This document shows positions 44,839 to 54,767 of a stretch of DNA of 64,000 nt, in pieces. The position numbers and the translations under genes were made by a program. The DNA is taken from assembly GCA_029251085.1 (NCBI GenBank), contig JAQXDZ010000014.1, positions 1-64,000 on the forward strand. The letters run 5' to 3'. The notes beneath the pieces are model-generated. The model did no database searches, was not told the origin of the DNA, and saw only the letters and a list, made by a program, of their open reading frames with translations. Origin of the DNA: Mariniblastus sp. (GTDB lineage: Bacteria; Planctomycetota; Planctomycetia; Pirellulales; Pirellulaceae). The stretch's first letter is position 1, and each line of letters opens with the position of its first letter.

Positions 44839-47427
44839 ATGCAGTCACTATTGAACCGTCACTACATTCTCTGTTTCGCATTCCTTGCGCTTGCTCTGGG
44901 CGACCTCGGAAAACCCCAACCTTGTCTGGGACAAGAACAAGGTCTTTTTCTGCAAGACCAACTCGATCAATTTGGCGACATCCAGTCGAGCGATCCAGTA
45001 TCCACAACTTCCAGCTTTCAAATACTAACCGGGACACGCCAGGGGATTCTTAAAGTCACTGCCGATATCATTCCAAATTGGCATGTCTTTTCGATGAAAG
45101 ATACTGACGGCCCCATCCCCACGAATATCAGCGTGGGTGAATCGGATGACTTCAAATTACTTGGAAAGTTTCGTCCGGATCGAAAACCGCACATCGTAAC
45201 CGAAGAGGGGTTCGACAATCCCTGCGAGGAATTTGAGGGCAGTGTGTCGTGGTCCGCTCCGTTCGAAATCGCGACTGAAATCAACCCGGACACACTAGTA
45301 ATTAATTTGGTGATCAACGGGCAAACCTGTCAAACGAATGGCAATTGCAAACAATTCGAATACAACCTTACAAGTAAGTTCGACGGCGTTAGCGACGAAC
45401 TCACCATTACACCCGATTTCATTCAGCCAAAATTGAAAATCGAAGACCAAAAAATCCGTGGAGCACACGCGGAAATCCGTGGACAAATCATTCGAAACTC
45501 CGGCACTGACAAACCGCTCCGGCCAGGCGACGTCGCCCGCTTAGAAATAACCATCACACCTGACATTGACTGGCACGTTTATGCTTACTCGCTCGAAAAG
45601 ACACGGATCAAGTCCACGATCCTTGGCCTGACTCAAACAAACAGCTGGAGCGTTGTGGGACCGAAACTCTCAGAAGAACCTGAGGCTGGCGAGGCGTTTG
45701 GGGATCCCATGTTCGCCTATTACGAACCAGTGACGCTTGATTTTTATATTACCATTCCTCGCAACGCGAAGAAAAATCAACCTTTCCAATTTAGCGGAAT
45801 CATTGGCCTCGAAACCTGTGATGAAACTCACTGCGATCCACCCACTGGTATCGCATTCTCCGCTTTGCTCAATCTTGGAAAAGTCGCCGCTGCTCCGCTT
45901 ATTTGGAGTGACTCTACCTACGAAGCCGCCGAAAACGCGAACAAACCGCACGGAATTTCAGGGGGGGTACTTCCAGTTGGCGATGAAGTCGACGATGAAG
46001 ATGAAGCGGAAGATGAGGCAGTCGCCTTGCTTGCTGATTCGCCCGAGCAAATTGCAATCATGAACAGTCTTTATGACCCTAACGAAAAACAAAAGGTCAT
46101 CCTGTTCGATGATCTCGATAAGTTTCCCGTCGGGACCGGTGGCAGTAGCACACTCGGGAAAACAACCTTCATTACCGCACTCTTTGGAGCGTTTTTTGGG
46201 GGGATGCTGCTGAATCTAATGCCCTGCGTATTTCCTGTCCTTGGATTAAAAGTGATGGGGTTTGTGATGCAGGCCGGCAGCGAACCGGCAAAAATTCGCA
46301 AGCACGGAATTGCCTTCGCGTTTGGACTGGTCGTTTCGATGTGGATCCTTGGGGGAACCGTTCTCTTCATCAAGCTTTCCTTCGGCGAGGCAATTAACTG
46401 GGGAGCCCAAATGGGTAACCCATATTTCGTATGCGGCATTATCGTCCTGCTCTTCCTCTTGGGATTGAACATGGCAGGCGTTTTTGAGATCGGAACATCA
46501 CTTTCTGGCGTCGATGGTGGTCAGAAAAAAGGCTACACCGGCTCCTTTCTTTCCGGCGTGCTTACCACGTTGATTGCCACGCCTTGCTCAGGTCCGTTTT
46601 TGGGTGCTGCCATGAGCTACACGCTGGCACAAGACCCTTTGCCCTCCATGTTTCTCTTTACCGTTTTCGCGTTGGGAATTTCTTCTCCCTACCTCGTGCT
46701 TTCATTTTTCCCGGCGCTCATTTACAAGCTTCCCAAACCCGGCCCTTGGATGGAGACTTTCAAGGCAATAATGGCGTTTACACTTTTTGCAACCGTTGCA
46801 TTCTTCATGCAGGCCTTTGGTGGACAGACCGGAGTCAGCGGCCTCAGCTGGCTTGTGATGGCACTCGTAGTCATTGGACTTGCCGCTTACTGCTACGGTC
46901 AGTGGAGTGAATCAAGCGTCAAGTTTTCAAAACGATTGACCGTCGGCTATCTCTTACCTTTGGCGATCGCTTCGATCGGCATTTGGATGTGCTACGGAGC
47001 AGTCGAGGAATCTAAAAACCTAGTCTCCAATAGTGCTCACAACGCGGGTGGGCTCGCTTGGCAAGAATGGAACCCGGGGAAAGTCGAGTACACGTTGAAA
47101 AATAACGGCCGACCGATCTGGGTGGACTATACCGCCGATTGGTGACCGACTTGTAAAGTAAACGAAAAGCGTGTCTTTTCGAACAAAGATGTTCTCGCGA
47201 AATTAAAAGAACTTAACTTTGAATTCATTTCAGTTGACGATACCAAGCGACGACCTGAAATAGCCTTGGACTTGTTACGGGTCAACCGATCTATCATTCC
47301 GGTCAACGTGATCTACCCACCGAACTATCCGGATGAGCCAGCGATTATGATCGATACGCTATTCGGGCCGACCGAAGCATTGAAAATCCTCGGTAGAATT
47401 CAAGAGGTCGTCGAAGCTTCTAAGTAA
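44839..47427 (+). CDS. dsbD: Thiol:disulfide interchange protein DsbD, probable selenoprotein (UGA = Sec769)
   Basis: Moves electrons from the cytoplasm across the inner membrane to periplasmic thiol partners. After a signal peptide come two DsbD-alpha-like domains (first with NGQTCQTNGNCKQFEY, second with ETCDETHCDPP), then eight helices with redox Cys463 (NLMPCVFPVLG) and Cys583 (ATPCSGPFLG). The C-terminal thioredoxin-like domain begins NNGRPIWVDYTADW; the next codon is TGA (47143-47145) followed by PTCKVNEKRVFSN, and the frame stays open to TAA at 47425, ending GRIQEVVEASK. TGA replaces the first Cys of CXXC, giving UXXC with Cys772. A SECIS-like hairpin follows. Conventional annotation would end the gene at 47145. 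Start at ATG 44839 is preferred over TTG 44815. A sequencing error or pseudogene is the alternative. Confidence 0.85.
47163..47181 (+). promoter_or_regulatory. Bacterial SECIS-like hairpin in the dsbD coding region
   Basis: CGAAAAG pairs perfectly with CTTTTCG, with loop CGTGT. The G at the second loop position (47171) is separated from the UGA by 25 bases. Bacterial SECIS elements recognised by SelB lie immediately downstream of the UGA within the coding region, with a short stem, a small apical loop and a conserved G in its first two positions, so both shape and spacing fit. A four-base outer pairing (TTGT with ACAA) can extend it. Confidence 0.7.
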
Positions 47428-47517
47428 TCAAGCTTGAGATAGCGAGCTAACCATTGCGCCTGCTTAGGCACACGCCGACCCTTTCGGATGCTTGGAACGT
47501 GTCCAACCGCAATTTGA

Positions 47518-48591
47518 CTACAACGTTTTGTCGTGAACTGTGACTCGTTTTTCACCCGCTTTGACGGTGCCGATCACCCAATTTTCGTGTCCGTGCTTGC
47601 TCAATGATCGCTGAATCGATTCGGCATAATAGGGACTTACGATCATTGCCAATCCAACCCCCATATTAAACACGCGGAACATCTCCTCGGTCTCTACTTC
47701 TCCAAGTTTTTGCAGCCAATCAAAAACCGGCGGACGTTCCCACGCTTGGCCATCAATATCAATCGCCATGCCTTCAGGGGTGATTCGCTCGATATTCTCT
47801 TCGAGACCACCGCCGGTGATGTGCGCGATTCCATGAACAACGTTCTTGACCTTGTAATGACTAAGAACATCCCGAATTGCTTTGGTATAAATCAAGGTCG
47901 GCTCGATTAACACGTCACCAATGGACCGATCCGTACCTTCCATTAAGTCTTCTGGTTTTTTATTACCAACATCAAATGCAATTTTGCGAACGAGACTGAA
48001 ACCATTGGAATGCACACCACTAGAAGCGACACCAATCACAACATCCCCGTCGGCAATGGAATGGCCGTCAATTACATGATTTCGTTCAACCACTCCCACG
48101 CAAAAACCAGCCAGATCATAATCTCCCGGTTGGTAGAGATCAGGCATGATCGCCGTCTCTCCGCCCAACAGTGCACAGTCGGCGGCCAGGCAACCGTCGC
48201 TGATACCGCTTACAATTTGCTCAAGTGCGACGGGGTCATCGTGGGACATCGCCACATAATCTAAGAAAAACAGCGGCTCCGCTCCGCAACAAATCGCGTC
48301 GTTCACGCACATCGCCACCAAATCAATACCCACCGTTCGGTGGCTGTTGAGCATCTGCGCCAATTTCAGCTTGGTCCCAACACCGTCGGTGCAAGCCACC
48401 AGCATGGGGTCCTGATAATTTCTTCGGAAAAGCTTACTTTCAAAGTCCAGCTGGAACAGCCCGGCAAATCCGCCATCAAGCTGCCGGACACGAGGTGAAA
48501 AGGTCCGATGCATCAACTTTGGGAGTCGCTTCATCGCCTCGTTGTAAACTTCGAGATCAACGCCGGAATCTTTATAGGAAACGCCTGTCAT
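47518..48591 (-). CDS. purM: Phosphoribosylformylglycinamidine cyclo-ligase PurM
   Basis: Closes the imidazole ring to make aminoimidazole ribonucleotide, the fifth step of purine synthesis, with ATP. Diagnostic segments: [82 protein letters not shown] and [14 protein letters not shown]. The start is taken at the ATG at 48591, giving 357 residues, near the family norm; a TTG eight codons upstream is possible. It is convergent with dsbD. Confidence 0.96.
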   Translation of the reverse strand: MTGVSYKDSGVDLEVYNEAMKRLPKLMHRTFSPRVRQLDGGFAGLFQLDFESKLFRRNYQDPMLVACTDGVGTKLKLAQMLNSHRTVGIDLVAMCVNDAICCGAEPLFFLDYVAMSHDDPVALEQIVSGISDGCLAADCALLGGETAIMPDLYQPGDYDLAGFCVGVVERNHVIDGHSIADGDVVIGVASSGVHSNGFSLVRKIAFDVGNKKPEDLMEGTDRSIGDVLIEPTLIYTKAIRDVLSHYKVKNVVHGIAHITGGGLEENIERITPEGMAIDIDGQAWERPPVFDWLQKLGEVETEEMFRVFNMGVGLAMIVSPYYAESIQRSLSKHGHENWVIGTVKAGEKRVTVHDKTL

Positions 48592-48896
48592 TAGCTCGCG
48601 GATCGGTCTGGCCAACTCAGCGAGTTGGGTTGTTTTTCGGATGAATTAACTTGCCTATAGTTTCGTCGATTGGCTCGAATCCGGCAACCGTGCCGAATTG
48701 AACAACTAAAACCAATGGCAAAGTGAATCTGTGAGGCATTTTAAAAAAACCGATGAAATATTTACATGAAATCGTGGAAAAATTTCTCCCCATGCATCCA
48801 TCGACGGCGCGTTTAATCCGCCCTTAAGCTAACCCCGTCGCAAAGGAAACAACTGAAAAAAAAGGGTGGGATTGCCACGAGAGTCAAAATCGACCT

Positions 48897-50987
48897 ATGT
48901 TTACACCTATGCGACAACCTCTACCAAAATTTCAATTCACGCACCAATTACCCTACGGTGCGGTCGTTCACGACGACGGGGTCCAGTTTGTAATCTTTAG
49001 TCGTCACGCAAGTGAAATGAGACTGCTGCTTTACCAGTCGGTCGAAGATACGGAACCGACAGAGATCATCACCTTTGACCCCGCCAGTGATCGGTGGGGG
49101 GACATTTGGAGCATTTTTGTTCCTCAGATCTCGTTCGGCCAACTCTATCATTTTCAAGCAAATGGCCCCAACGACCCAGACCGCGGTCTTCGGTTCCATC
49201 CCAATGCCCGATTAATTGACCCCTACGCTAAGGCTCTCGCCGGTACCTTTCAGCAGAGCCGTGATGGAATTATCCGCCCGCCCAAATGTGTCGTTGTTGA
49301 CGACCATTTCGACTGGGGCGGAGATCGCCATCTCCGCCGGGACATGTCCGAATCCGTTATTTATGAGATGCACGTAAAAGGCTTTACGCAACACCCATCC
49401 AGCGGCGTTGCGCACCCCGGCACCTATTTGGGAGTCATCGAAAAAATTCCCTACCTGCAATCGTTAGGGGTCACTGCCGTCGAACTCATGCCAGTCCACG
49501 AGTTCCCAATCCTCGCGATGGACGGCGCTGCTTCAGACAAACCAAATTACTGGGGTTATGACCCGCTCGCGTTTTTCGCCCCCCATCGAGGTTATGCTGC
49601 CGGATCAGAACCGGGCTCCCAGGTTGTTGAATTCAAGCAAATGGTTAAGTCCCTGCATGAAGCAGGAATTGAAGTCATCCTGGATGTCGTCTTCAACCAT
49701 ACCTGCGAAGGAAACAACCGTGGACCAGTCCTGAGCTTTAAAGGGCTTGAGAATCCGGTTTACTACATGCTGGAAAACGACAAACGGAACTATAAAAATT
49801 ATTCCGGGTGTGGAAATACGATCAACGGCAATCACCCCATCGTTCGGGAAATGATTTTCCATTGCCTCCGCCACTGGGTGCATAACTATCACGTCGATGG
49901 ATTTCGATTCGACCTGGCTTCTATCCTGAGTCGCGATCGTAATGGCGAGCTAGTCCCAAACCCGCCGCTTGTTGAGGCGATTGGTGAAGATCCCCTGTTG
50001 GCTGACACCAAGATCATTGCAGAAGCCTGGGATGCAGCCGGCGCCTATCAAGTTGGCTCTTTTGGTGACGATCGCTGGGCAGAGTGGAATGGTCGTTATC
50101 GAGATGACATTCGCGGATACTGGAGAGGCGACCACGGTACCCGTGGGCCTCTCGCTACTCGTCTAGCTGGATCAGCTGACCTTTACCAACCCGGGGGCCG
50201 ACCTCCTTGTTGCAGCATCAACTTTGTGACATCGCACGATGGATTTACACTTAACGATCTTGTGAGTTACTGCGAAAAGCAAAATCTTGCCAACGGTGAA
50301 AATAATCGCGACGGCGACAACAACAACTTTAGTGAAAACTTTGGTATCGAAGGCCCCACCGATGAACCACAAGTCAATCAACTTCGACTTCGCCAAATCA
50401 AAAACATACTGACCACACTTATGCTTAGTCAGGGTGTACCAATGCTGGTCGCAGGCGACGAATTCCAAAGAACCCAACAGGGAAACAACAACGCCTACTG
50501 CCAAGATAATGAGATTTCCTGGTTGGACTGGGATTTAGTTAACGAAAATTCGGAGCTTGTTAGGTTCTGCCGATCGTTAATCGAATTTCGACGCCACCAA
50601 CCAACGGTTCGACGCCACCATTTCCTCACCGGAGTTGCTGACAGTGAAGATTGTTGGCCCGATGTCAGTTGGTACAATCCACAAGGAACAAGCATCGATT
50701 GGCACACAGACGCTTTGCCGATCCTGTGCCTGCTCGCCGCTCCGGTGGAACACCGGGACTCGGAAATATTGGGACGGGATGTCCTACTGATGTTTAATTC
50801 AAGCCACGAATCAGCGGAATTCGTCATTCCGAAAATTGCCAATCCTAGACGCTGGCACCTCTTTATTGACACCGCTGCCGAATCGCCTCAGGACATCTAC
50901 CCCAATCTTGACGGACCCGTGCTCGATAGCGAGCGAGCCTGCCCTTTACCGCTGAAATCACTGAAGGTTTACGTCGCTGGTAACTAA
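48897..50987 (+). CDS. glgX: Glycogen debranching enzyme GlgX
   Basis: A GH13 isoamylase-type enzyme of 696 residues that removes alpha-1,6 branches from glycogen limit dextrins. An N-terminal CBM48-like domain (AVVHDDGVQFVIFSRHASEM) is followed by the (beta/alpha)8 barrel with VILDVVFNHTCEGN, nucleophile Asp339 in GFRFDLASIL, acid/base Glu376 in IIAEAWDAAG and Asp448 in VTSHDGFTLNDL. The C-terminal beta domain contains VLLMFNSSHESAEF. No other glycogen genes are in the window. Confidence 0.95.
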   Translation: MFTPMRQPLPKFQFTHQLPYGAVVHDDGVQFVIFSRHASEMRLLLYQSVEDTEPTEIITFDPASDRWGDIWSIFVPQISFGQLYHFQANGPNDPDRGLRFHPNARLIDPYAKALAGTFQQSRDGIIRPPKCVVVDDHFDWGGDRHLRRDMSESVIYEMHVKGFTQHPSSGVAHPGTYLGVIEKIPYLQSLGVTAVELMPVHEFPILAMDGAASDKPNYWGYDPLAFFAPHRGYAAGSEPGSQVVEFKQMVKSLHEAGIEVILDVVFNHTCEGNNRGPVLSFKGLENPVYYMLENDKRNYKNYSGCGNTINGNHPIVREMIFHCLRHWVHNYHVDGFRFDLASILSRDRNGELVPNPPLVEAIGEDPLLADTKIIAEAWDAAGAYQVGSFGDDRWAEWNGRYRDDIRGYWRGDHGTRGPLATRLAGSADLYQPGGRPPCCSINFVTSHDGFTLNDLVSYCEKQNLANGENNRDGDNNNFSENFGIEGPTDEPQVNQLRLRQIKNILTTLMLSQGVPMLVAGDEFQRTQQGNNNAYCQDNEISWLDWDLVNENSELVRFCRSLIEFRRHQPTVRRHHFLTGVADSEDCWPDVSWYNPQGTSIDWHTDALPILCLLAAPVEHRDSEILGRDVLLMFNSSHESAEFVIPKIANPRRWHLFIDTAAESPQDIYPNLDGPVLDSERACPLPLKSLKVYVAGN

Positions 50988-51155
50988 TTCTTTAGTCTCA
51001 GTTCGTGGAAATGCTACCACCTTCAAAGCACCGAACACCGCGTAATTCGCAGATGTTCGGTCGGATTTCTCTCCGCGTCTTGTTTCTAAGCGGGCACGGG
51101 ATAATACTAAATGAATCGCCGCGATCTGAAATGACTCAAACTTGAGGAGACTTCG

Positions 51156-52283
51156 ATCGATAACAACACCTGCTCATCACAGCAAGGAAGCGTCCAGGCG
51201 ACGCTCCGGCTGACTCGCATTCCCGGCGTCGGGCCAATCGTCTACTCTGAGCTGGTCCAACATTTTGGCTCTGCTTCCAACGTATTCAAAGCCACCGCTG
51301 CTGAACTGGAACAACTTCAAGGAATCGGGCCAAAACTCGTTAACTCGATCCTGAGTGCAAGCGATTTAGCAACGGCCGATTCGATCATTGAGAGATGCCA
51401 GACTCACGGAATTGACATGATCGAAAGGTACGCGAATATTTATCCGGAACGTCTTTCGGAAATTTACGACCCGCCTTCAATCCTGTATTCTCGTGGCAAA
51501 CTGCTTCCTACAGACAACCTAAGCATCGCCATTGTTGGCTCAAGACATGCGACAAGATATGGAATCAAAATTGCATCTCAACTCGCCCGTGGCCTTTCAA
51601 TGGCGGGGATCACGATTATTTCTGGATTAGCTCGAGGTATCGACGCCGCTGCCCACCAAGCGGCGCTGGAGGCTGGAGGCAGGACAATCGCCGTTCTTGG
51701 AGGCGGTCATTTGAAACTTTATCCTGCTGACCACGCTGCGCTTGCTAATGAAATCACGCATCATGGCGCTGTCATTTCAGAATCACCGCCAGACACTCCG
51801 CCTCGCAGTGGATCTTTCCCAAGACGCAACCGCATCGTCTCCGGATTAAGTTTAGGAGTTGTCGTTGTGGAAGCTGCCCAAAGAAGTGGCGCTTTGATTT
51901 CTGCGAGGTTGGCGATGGAGCAGGGAAGGGAAGTGTTCGCTGTCCCTGGACCAATTAACAGTCGCATGTCCAAAGGCTGTCACAAATTGATTCAAGACGG
52001 AGCAAAACTGGTAAGCTCCGTAGACGACGTGCTGGATGAACTTGGTCCGCTTGCCACGCCCATTCAAACCAACGAAGCGGGAGAAATCCGCAATCCGGCC
52101 GAACTTAAGCTGACAGAGCAAGAGCGGAGCATCTTGAATACAATCGAAACAACTCCGACGTTGATCGATTCAATCATTGAGCAAACCAACATCCCCGCAG
52201 CAAGAGTCATGTCAACGATAAGTATTCTTGAAATGCGGTCGTTAATTCATCGCGTGTCGGGTAACTCAGTTGCCCGTCGCTAA
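51156..52283 (+). CDS. dprA: DNA processing protein DprA, probable AUC start
   Basis: Loads RecA on incoming single-stranded DNA during transformation. The Rossmann-like domain contains SIAIVGSRHATRYGIKIASQ, GITIISGLARGIDAAAHQAA, TIAVLGGGHLKLYPADHAAL, PPRSGSFPRRNRIVSGLSLG and AAQRSGALISARLAMEQGRE. The C-terminal 65 residues form a winged-helix-like DprA domain. Upstream of the first ATG (51417) the frame encodes a complete helix-hairpin-helix (LTRIPGVGPIVYSELVQHFG, QLQGIGPKLVNSILSA), so the gene must begin earlier. No ATG, GTG or TTG exists there before the in-frame stop; AUC at 51156 has GAGGAG six bases upstream. A CTG at 51210 is the alternative. Confidence 0.88.
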   Translation: MDNNTCSSQQGSVQATLRLTRIPGVGPIVYSELVQHFGSASNVFKATAAELEQLQGIGPKLVNSILSASDLATADSIIERCQTHGIDMIERYANIYPERLSEIYDPPSILYSRGKLLPTDNLSIAIVGSRHATRYGIKIASQLARGLSMAGITIISGLARGIDAAAHQAALEAGGRTIAVLGGGHLKLYPADHAALANEITHHGAVISESPPDTPPRSGSFPRRNRIVSGLSLGVVVVEAAQRSGALISARLAMEQGREVFAVPGPINSRMSKGCHKLIQDGAKLVSSVDDVLDELGPLATPIQTNEAGEIRNPAELKLTEQERSILNTIETTPTLIDSIIEQTNIPAARVMSTISILEMRSLIHRVSGNSVARR

Positions 52284-52309
52284 ACACACCCCCTTCCCAT
52301 GTTTTGACA

Positions 52310-53077
52310 ATGAAGATCATCACGTACAACATCAATGGCATTCGCTCGGCAATCAAAAAAGGATTATTCGATTGGATCGAAGACCATGACTACGACGTAA
52401 TTTGCTTGCAAGAAACCAAAGCCCACTCAGGTAGCGTCCCTGTCTTATTGCTCGACAGTATTGGTTACCACCACTGTTGGCATTCTGCCAAGCGAAAAGG
52501 CTACAGCGGCGTTGCCACGTTCTCTAAAATCAAACCTCACCACTTCGAGTGTGGCATGGGTCTCGAAAAATATGACGTCGAGGGCCGAATCCTGCGTACT
52601 GACTTTGGAAATTTCTCGATAATCAATTGTTACATTCCCAATGGATCAGCAAGCCAAATCCGTCACAACTTCAAACTGGAATTCCTCAAAGACTTCTCGC
52701 GATGGGTAAAAAAAATAAGAGAGGAGCAACCGCGGGTCATCGTGGTAGGAGACTTCAACATCGCGCAAACACTTTTGGATGTCCCCCAAGCTATCGCGGA
52801 CACGAATCCATCCGGCTTTCGCCCAGACGAACGTTTATGGCTCCAACAGTGGCTCGACGAAGGTCTTGTCGATTCATTCCGCAATCAGAATCCGAGTGAG
52901 CGAAGCTTTACCTGGTGGCCCCCAACCAACCCAACGAGAACCGATCGAGGCGCTTGGCGGATCGACTACCAATTCGTCAGTCCGCCTCTTCAATCGTCAA
53001 TTCATAACGTATCGCACCTAAAAGACATTTTCTATTCTGACCATTGCCCCGTTTTGCTTGAATTCGATGAAAATTAA
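52310..53077 (+). CDS. xth: Exodeoxyribonuclease III (AP endonuclease)
   Basis: A 255-residue exonuclease III-family enzyme that cuts DNA at abasic sites and degrades 3' ends. Motifs: IITYNINGIRSAIKKG, VICLQETKAH (catalytic Glu), GVATFSKI, VVGDFNIAQTLLD (Asp/Asn pair), WPPTNPTRTDRGAWRIDYQF and YSDHCPVLLEF (catalytic Asp-His). The ATG at 52310 is preferred to a TTG two codons earlier. It follows dprA by 26 bases on the same strand and may be co-transcribed as a DNA-processing pair. Confidence 0.94.
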   Translation: MKIITYNINGIRSAIKKGLFDWIEDHDYDVICLQETKAHSGSVPVLLLDSIGYHHCWHSAKRKGYSGVATFSKIKPHHFECGMGLEKYDVEGRILRTDFGNFSIINCYIPNGSASQIRHNFKLEFLKDFSRWVKKIREEQPRVIVVGDFNIAQTLLDVPQAIADTNPSGFRPDERLWLQQWLDEGLVDSFRNQNPSERSFTWWPPTNPTRTDRGAWRIDYQFVSPPLQSSIHNVSHLKDIFYSDHCPVLLEFDEN

Positions 53078-53119
53078 CGTCAAAATGGCGGGCTCAACGA
53101 TCTCCAACCGAGGGTACCC

Positions 53120-54694
53120 ATGCGACCACGCCATTTATCTATCATCACTGCCTGTTTAATTTGGTTCATTTCACCAAGTACTGAACTACTGGCGGAATTG
53201 AAATTACCATCATTCTTTAGCAATCAAATGGTACTTCAACGCGACAAACCCGTATCCATCTGGGGGTGGGCAGACGCCAACACTCAAGTCGACGTCGCGT
53301 TCAATGGAAATACTGTTTCCACAAAATCCAATGACGACGGAAGCTGGCGACTGGCGCTACCGGCAATGAAAGCCAATGGCCAGGGAATGAACATGGTCAT
53401 TGAAAATGGCAAAGACAGAGTTGAAATCAAAAACATCTTGATTGGTGAAGTTTGGTTTGCGAGCGGGCAGTCGAACATGGCATTTAAGCTTCAAGCTTCA
53501 CTCGATGCGAAAACTGACTTACCCAAATCTAAAAATCCAGCGATTCGGTTTTTCCTCGCCACCAACACTCCTGCCGCTCAACCGCAGACCGATATTGCGG
53601 GAACCTGGAACCTTTCGTCTCCAGAAACGTCAGGCAAATTTTCGGCAGTTGCCTATTACTTTGCAAAACAAATTCAGCAAGAAACAGGAATTCCTGTCGG
53701 CATTATCCAATCCTGTTGGGGTGGTAAAAGATCTGAATGTTACACAAGCAGAGAAGCTATGCTCTCTAACTCGCACGGAAAAAAAATGATCGCAGAACTT
53801 GACCGCGCGGCGAAAGCTTTTGACTCCGTTGCGGCCAAGAAAAAGCACGACGCTGCGATGGCTAATTGGGAAAAGAGAACTGCTAGGGTTCGCGCCCAAA
53901 ACAAAAACAAAGCAGCCTCCGAACGTGCCCGACTACCCCGTCGCCCTCTACCGGTAAAACCAACCTACGAAAATGAGCGCAATCCGACGGTTCTTTACAA
54001 TGGAATGATTCATCCGTTCGTTGGCTACACCATGCGGGGAGCAATTTGGTATCAAGGCGAAGCGAACGCTAAAGCGGGCTTGGCTGAGATCTACCAGGAA
54101 ATGTTTACTTTAATGATTCAGGACTGGCGACAACGCTGGGGCGATGAGTTTCCGTTTTACTTCGTCCAATTGGCAAATTTCAAGCCAGTTACAACCGATC
54201 CAGGTCAGCAAAGCGATTGGGCGACCGTACAGGATCAACAAAGAAAAACCTTGGAACTGGCTGGCACAGGCATGGCGACCATCAACGACGTGGGAGACGC
54301 CAGGGACATTCATCCAAAAAACAAAAAGACCGTTGGCCTACGACTGGCTCGCTGGGCTTTAAGCAACGATTACCAGAAACCGGTTACCGTCAGCGGACCA
54401 CTCTACAAGTCTTCCCGAGTAAAAGCTGGAAAGATGATCATCGAATTCGCTCACACGGGTAACGGTTTGAAAACCGGTGATGGAAAGCCTCTCCAGCGGT
54501 TCGAGGTAACTGGAGACAATCAAACTTGGCATTGGGCAGATGCCAAAATCAGCAACAACACAATCATCGTGAGTTGCAAAGAAGTGCCGAATCCCAAGGC
54601 AGTCCGATACGCCTGGGCGGCCAATCCAGAAGGGGCGAATTTAGTTAATTCAGAAAACCTACCCGCGTCAATCTTTTCAACCAAGAACAACTAA
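53120..54694 (+). CDS. Sialate O-acetylesterase-like SGNH esterase, secreted
   Basis: A 524-residue exported protein (signal peptide about 1-25). After a small beta domain (FFSNQMVLQRDKPVSIWGWA) comes an SGNH-type esterase: block I with catalytic Ser in FASGQSNMAFKLQ, GVIQSCWGG-like GIIQSCWGGKRSE, block III WYQGEANAKAG, and the His of DARDIHPKNKKTVG. The C-terminal part is a beta domain with the family-typical VRYAWAANPEGANLVNSENL. It removes O-acetyl groups from sialic acid or other acetylated sugars; in planctomycetes acetylated algal polysaccharides are likely targets, which is inference. Confidence 0.93.
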   Translation: MRPRHLSIITACLIWFISPSTELLAELKLPSFFSNQMVLQRDKPVSIWGWADANTQVDVAFNGNTVSTKSNDDGSWRLALPAMKANGQGMNMVIENGKDRVEIKNILIGEVWFASGQSNMAFKLQASLDAKTDLPKSKNPAIRFFLATNTPAAQPQTDIAGTWNLSSPETSGKFSAVAYYFAKQIQQETGIPVGIIQSCWGGKRSECYTSREAMLSNSHGKKMIAELDRAAKAFDSVAAKKKHDAAMANWEKRTARVRAQNKNKAASERARLPRRPLPVKPTYENERNPTVLYNGMIHPFVGYTMRGAIWYQGEANAKAGLAEIYQEMFTLMIQDWRQRWGDEFPFYFVQLANFKPVTTDPGQQSDWATVQDQQRKTLELAGTGMATINDVGDARDIHPKNKKTVGLRLARWALSNDYQKPVTVSGPLYKSSRVKAGKMIIEFAHTGNGLKTGDGKPLQRFEVTGDNQTWHWADAKISNNTIIVSCKEVPNPKAVRYAWAANPEGANLVNSENLPASIFSTKNN

Positions 54695-54730
54695 TTCGCC
54701 TGCGAGAACTGAACGGCAGCCTATTTGACA

Positions 54731-54767
54731 GTGACAATTACGCGTTAACCAGCGCGTTTATTGTCAC
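54731..54767. terminator. Hairpin between convergent genes, likely bidirectional terminator
   Basis: GTGACAA pairs with TTGTCAC and an inner CGCG with CGCG, with a mismatch and one bulged base between. It lies just after the esterase gene and overlaps the last codon of the leftward anti-sigma factor gene. T-rich sequence is present on both sides but is short. Confidence 0.5.

Noticed and set aside
47143-47145. TGA as an ordinary stop for dsbD
   Set aside because: It would remove the catalytic thioredoxin-like domain exactly at its active site, while 93 conserved-looking codons and a SECIS-like hairpin follow in frame.
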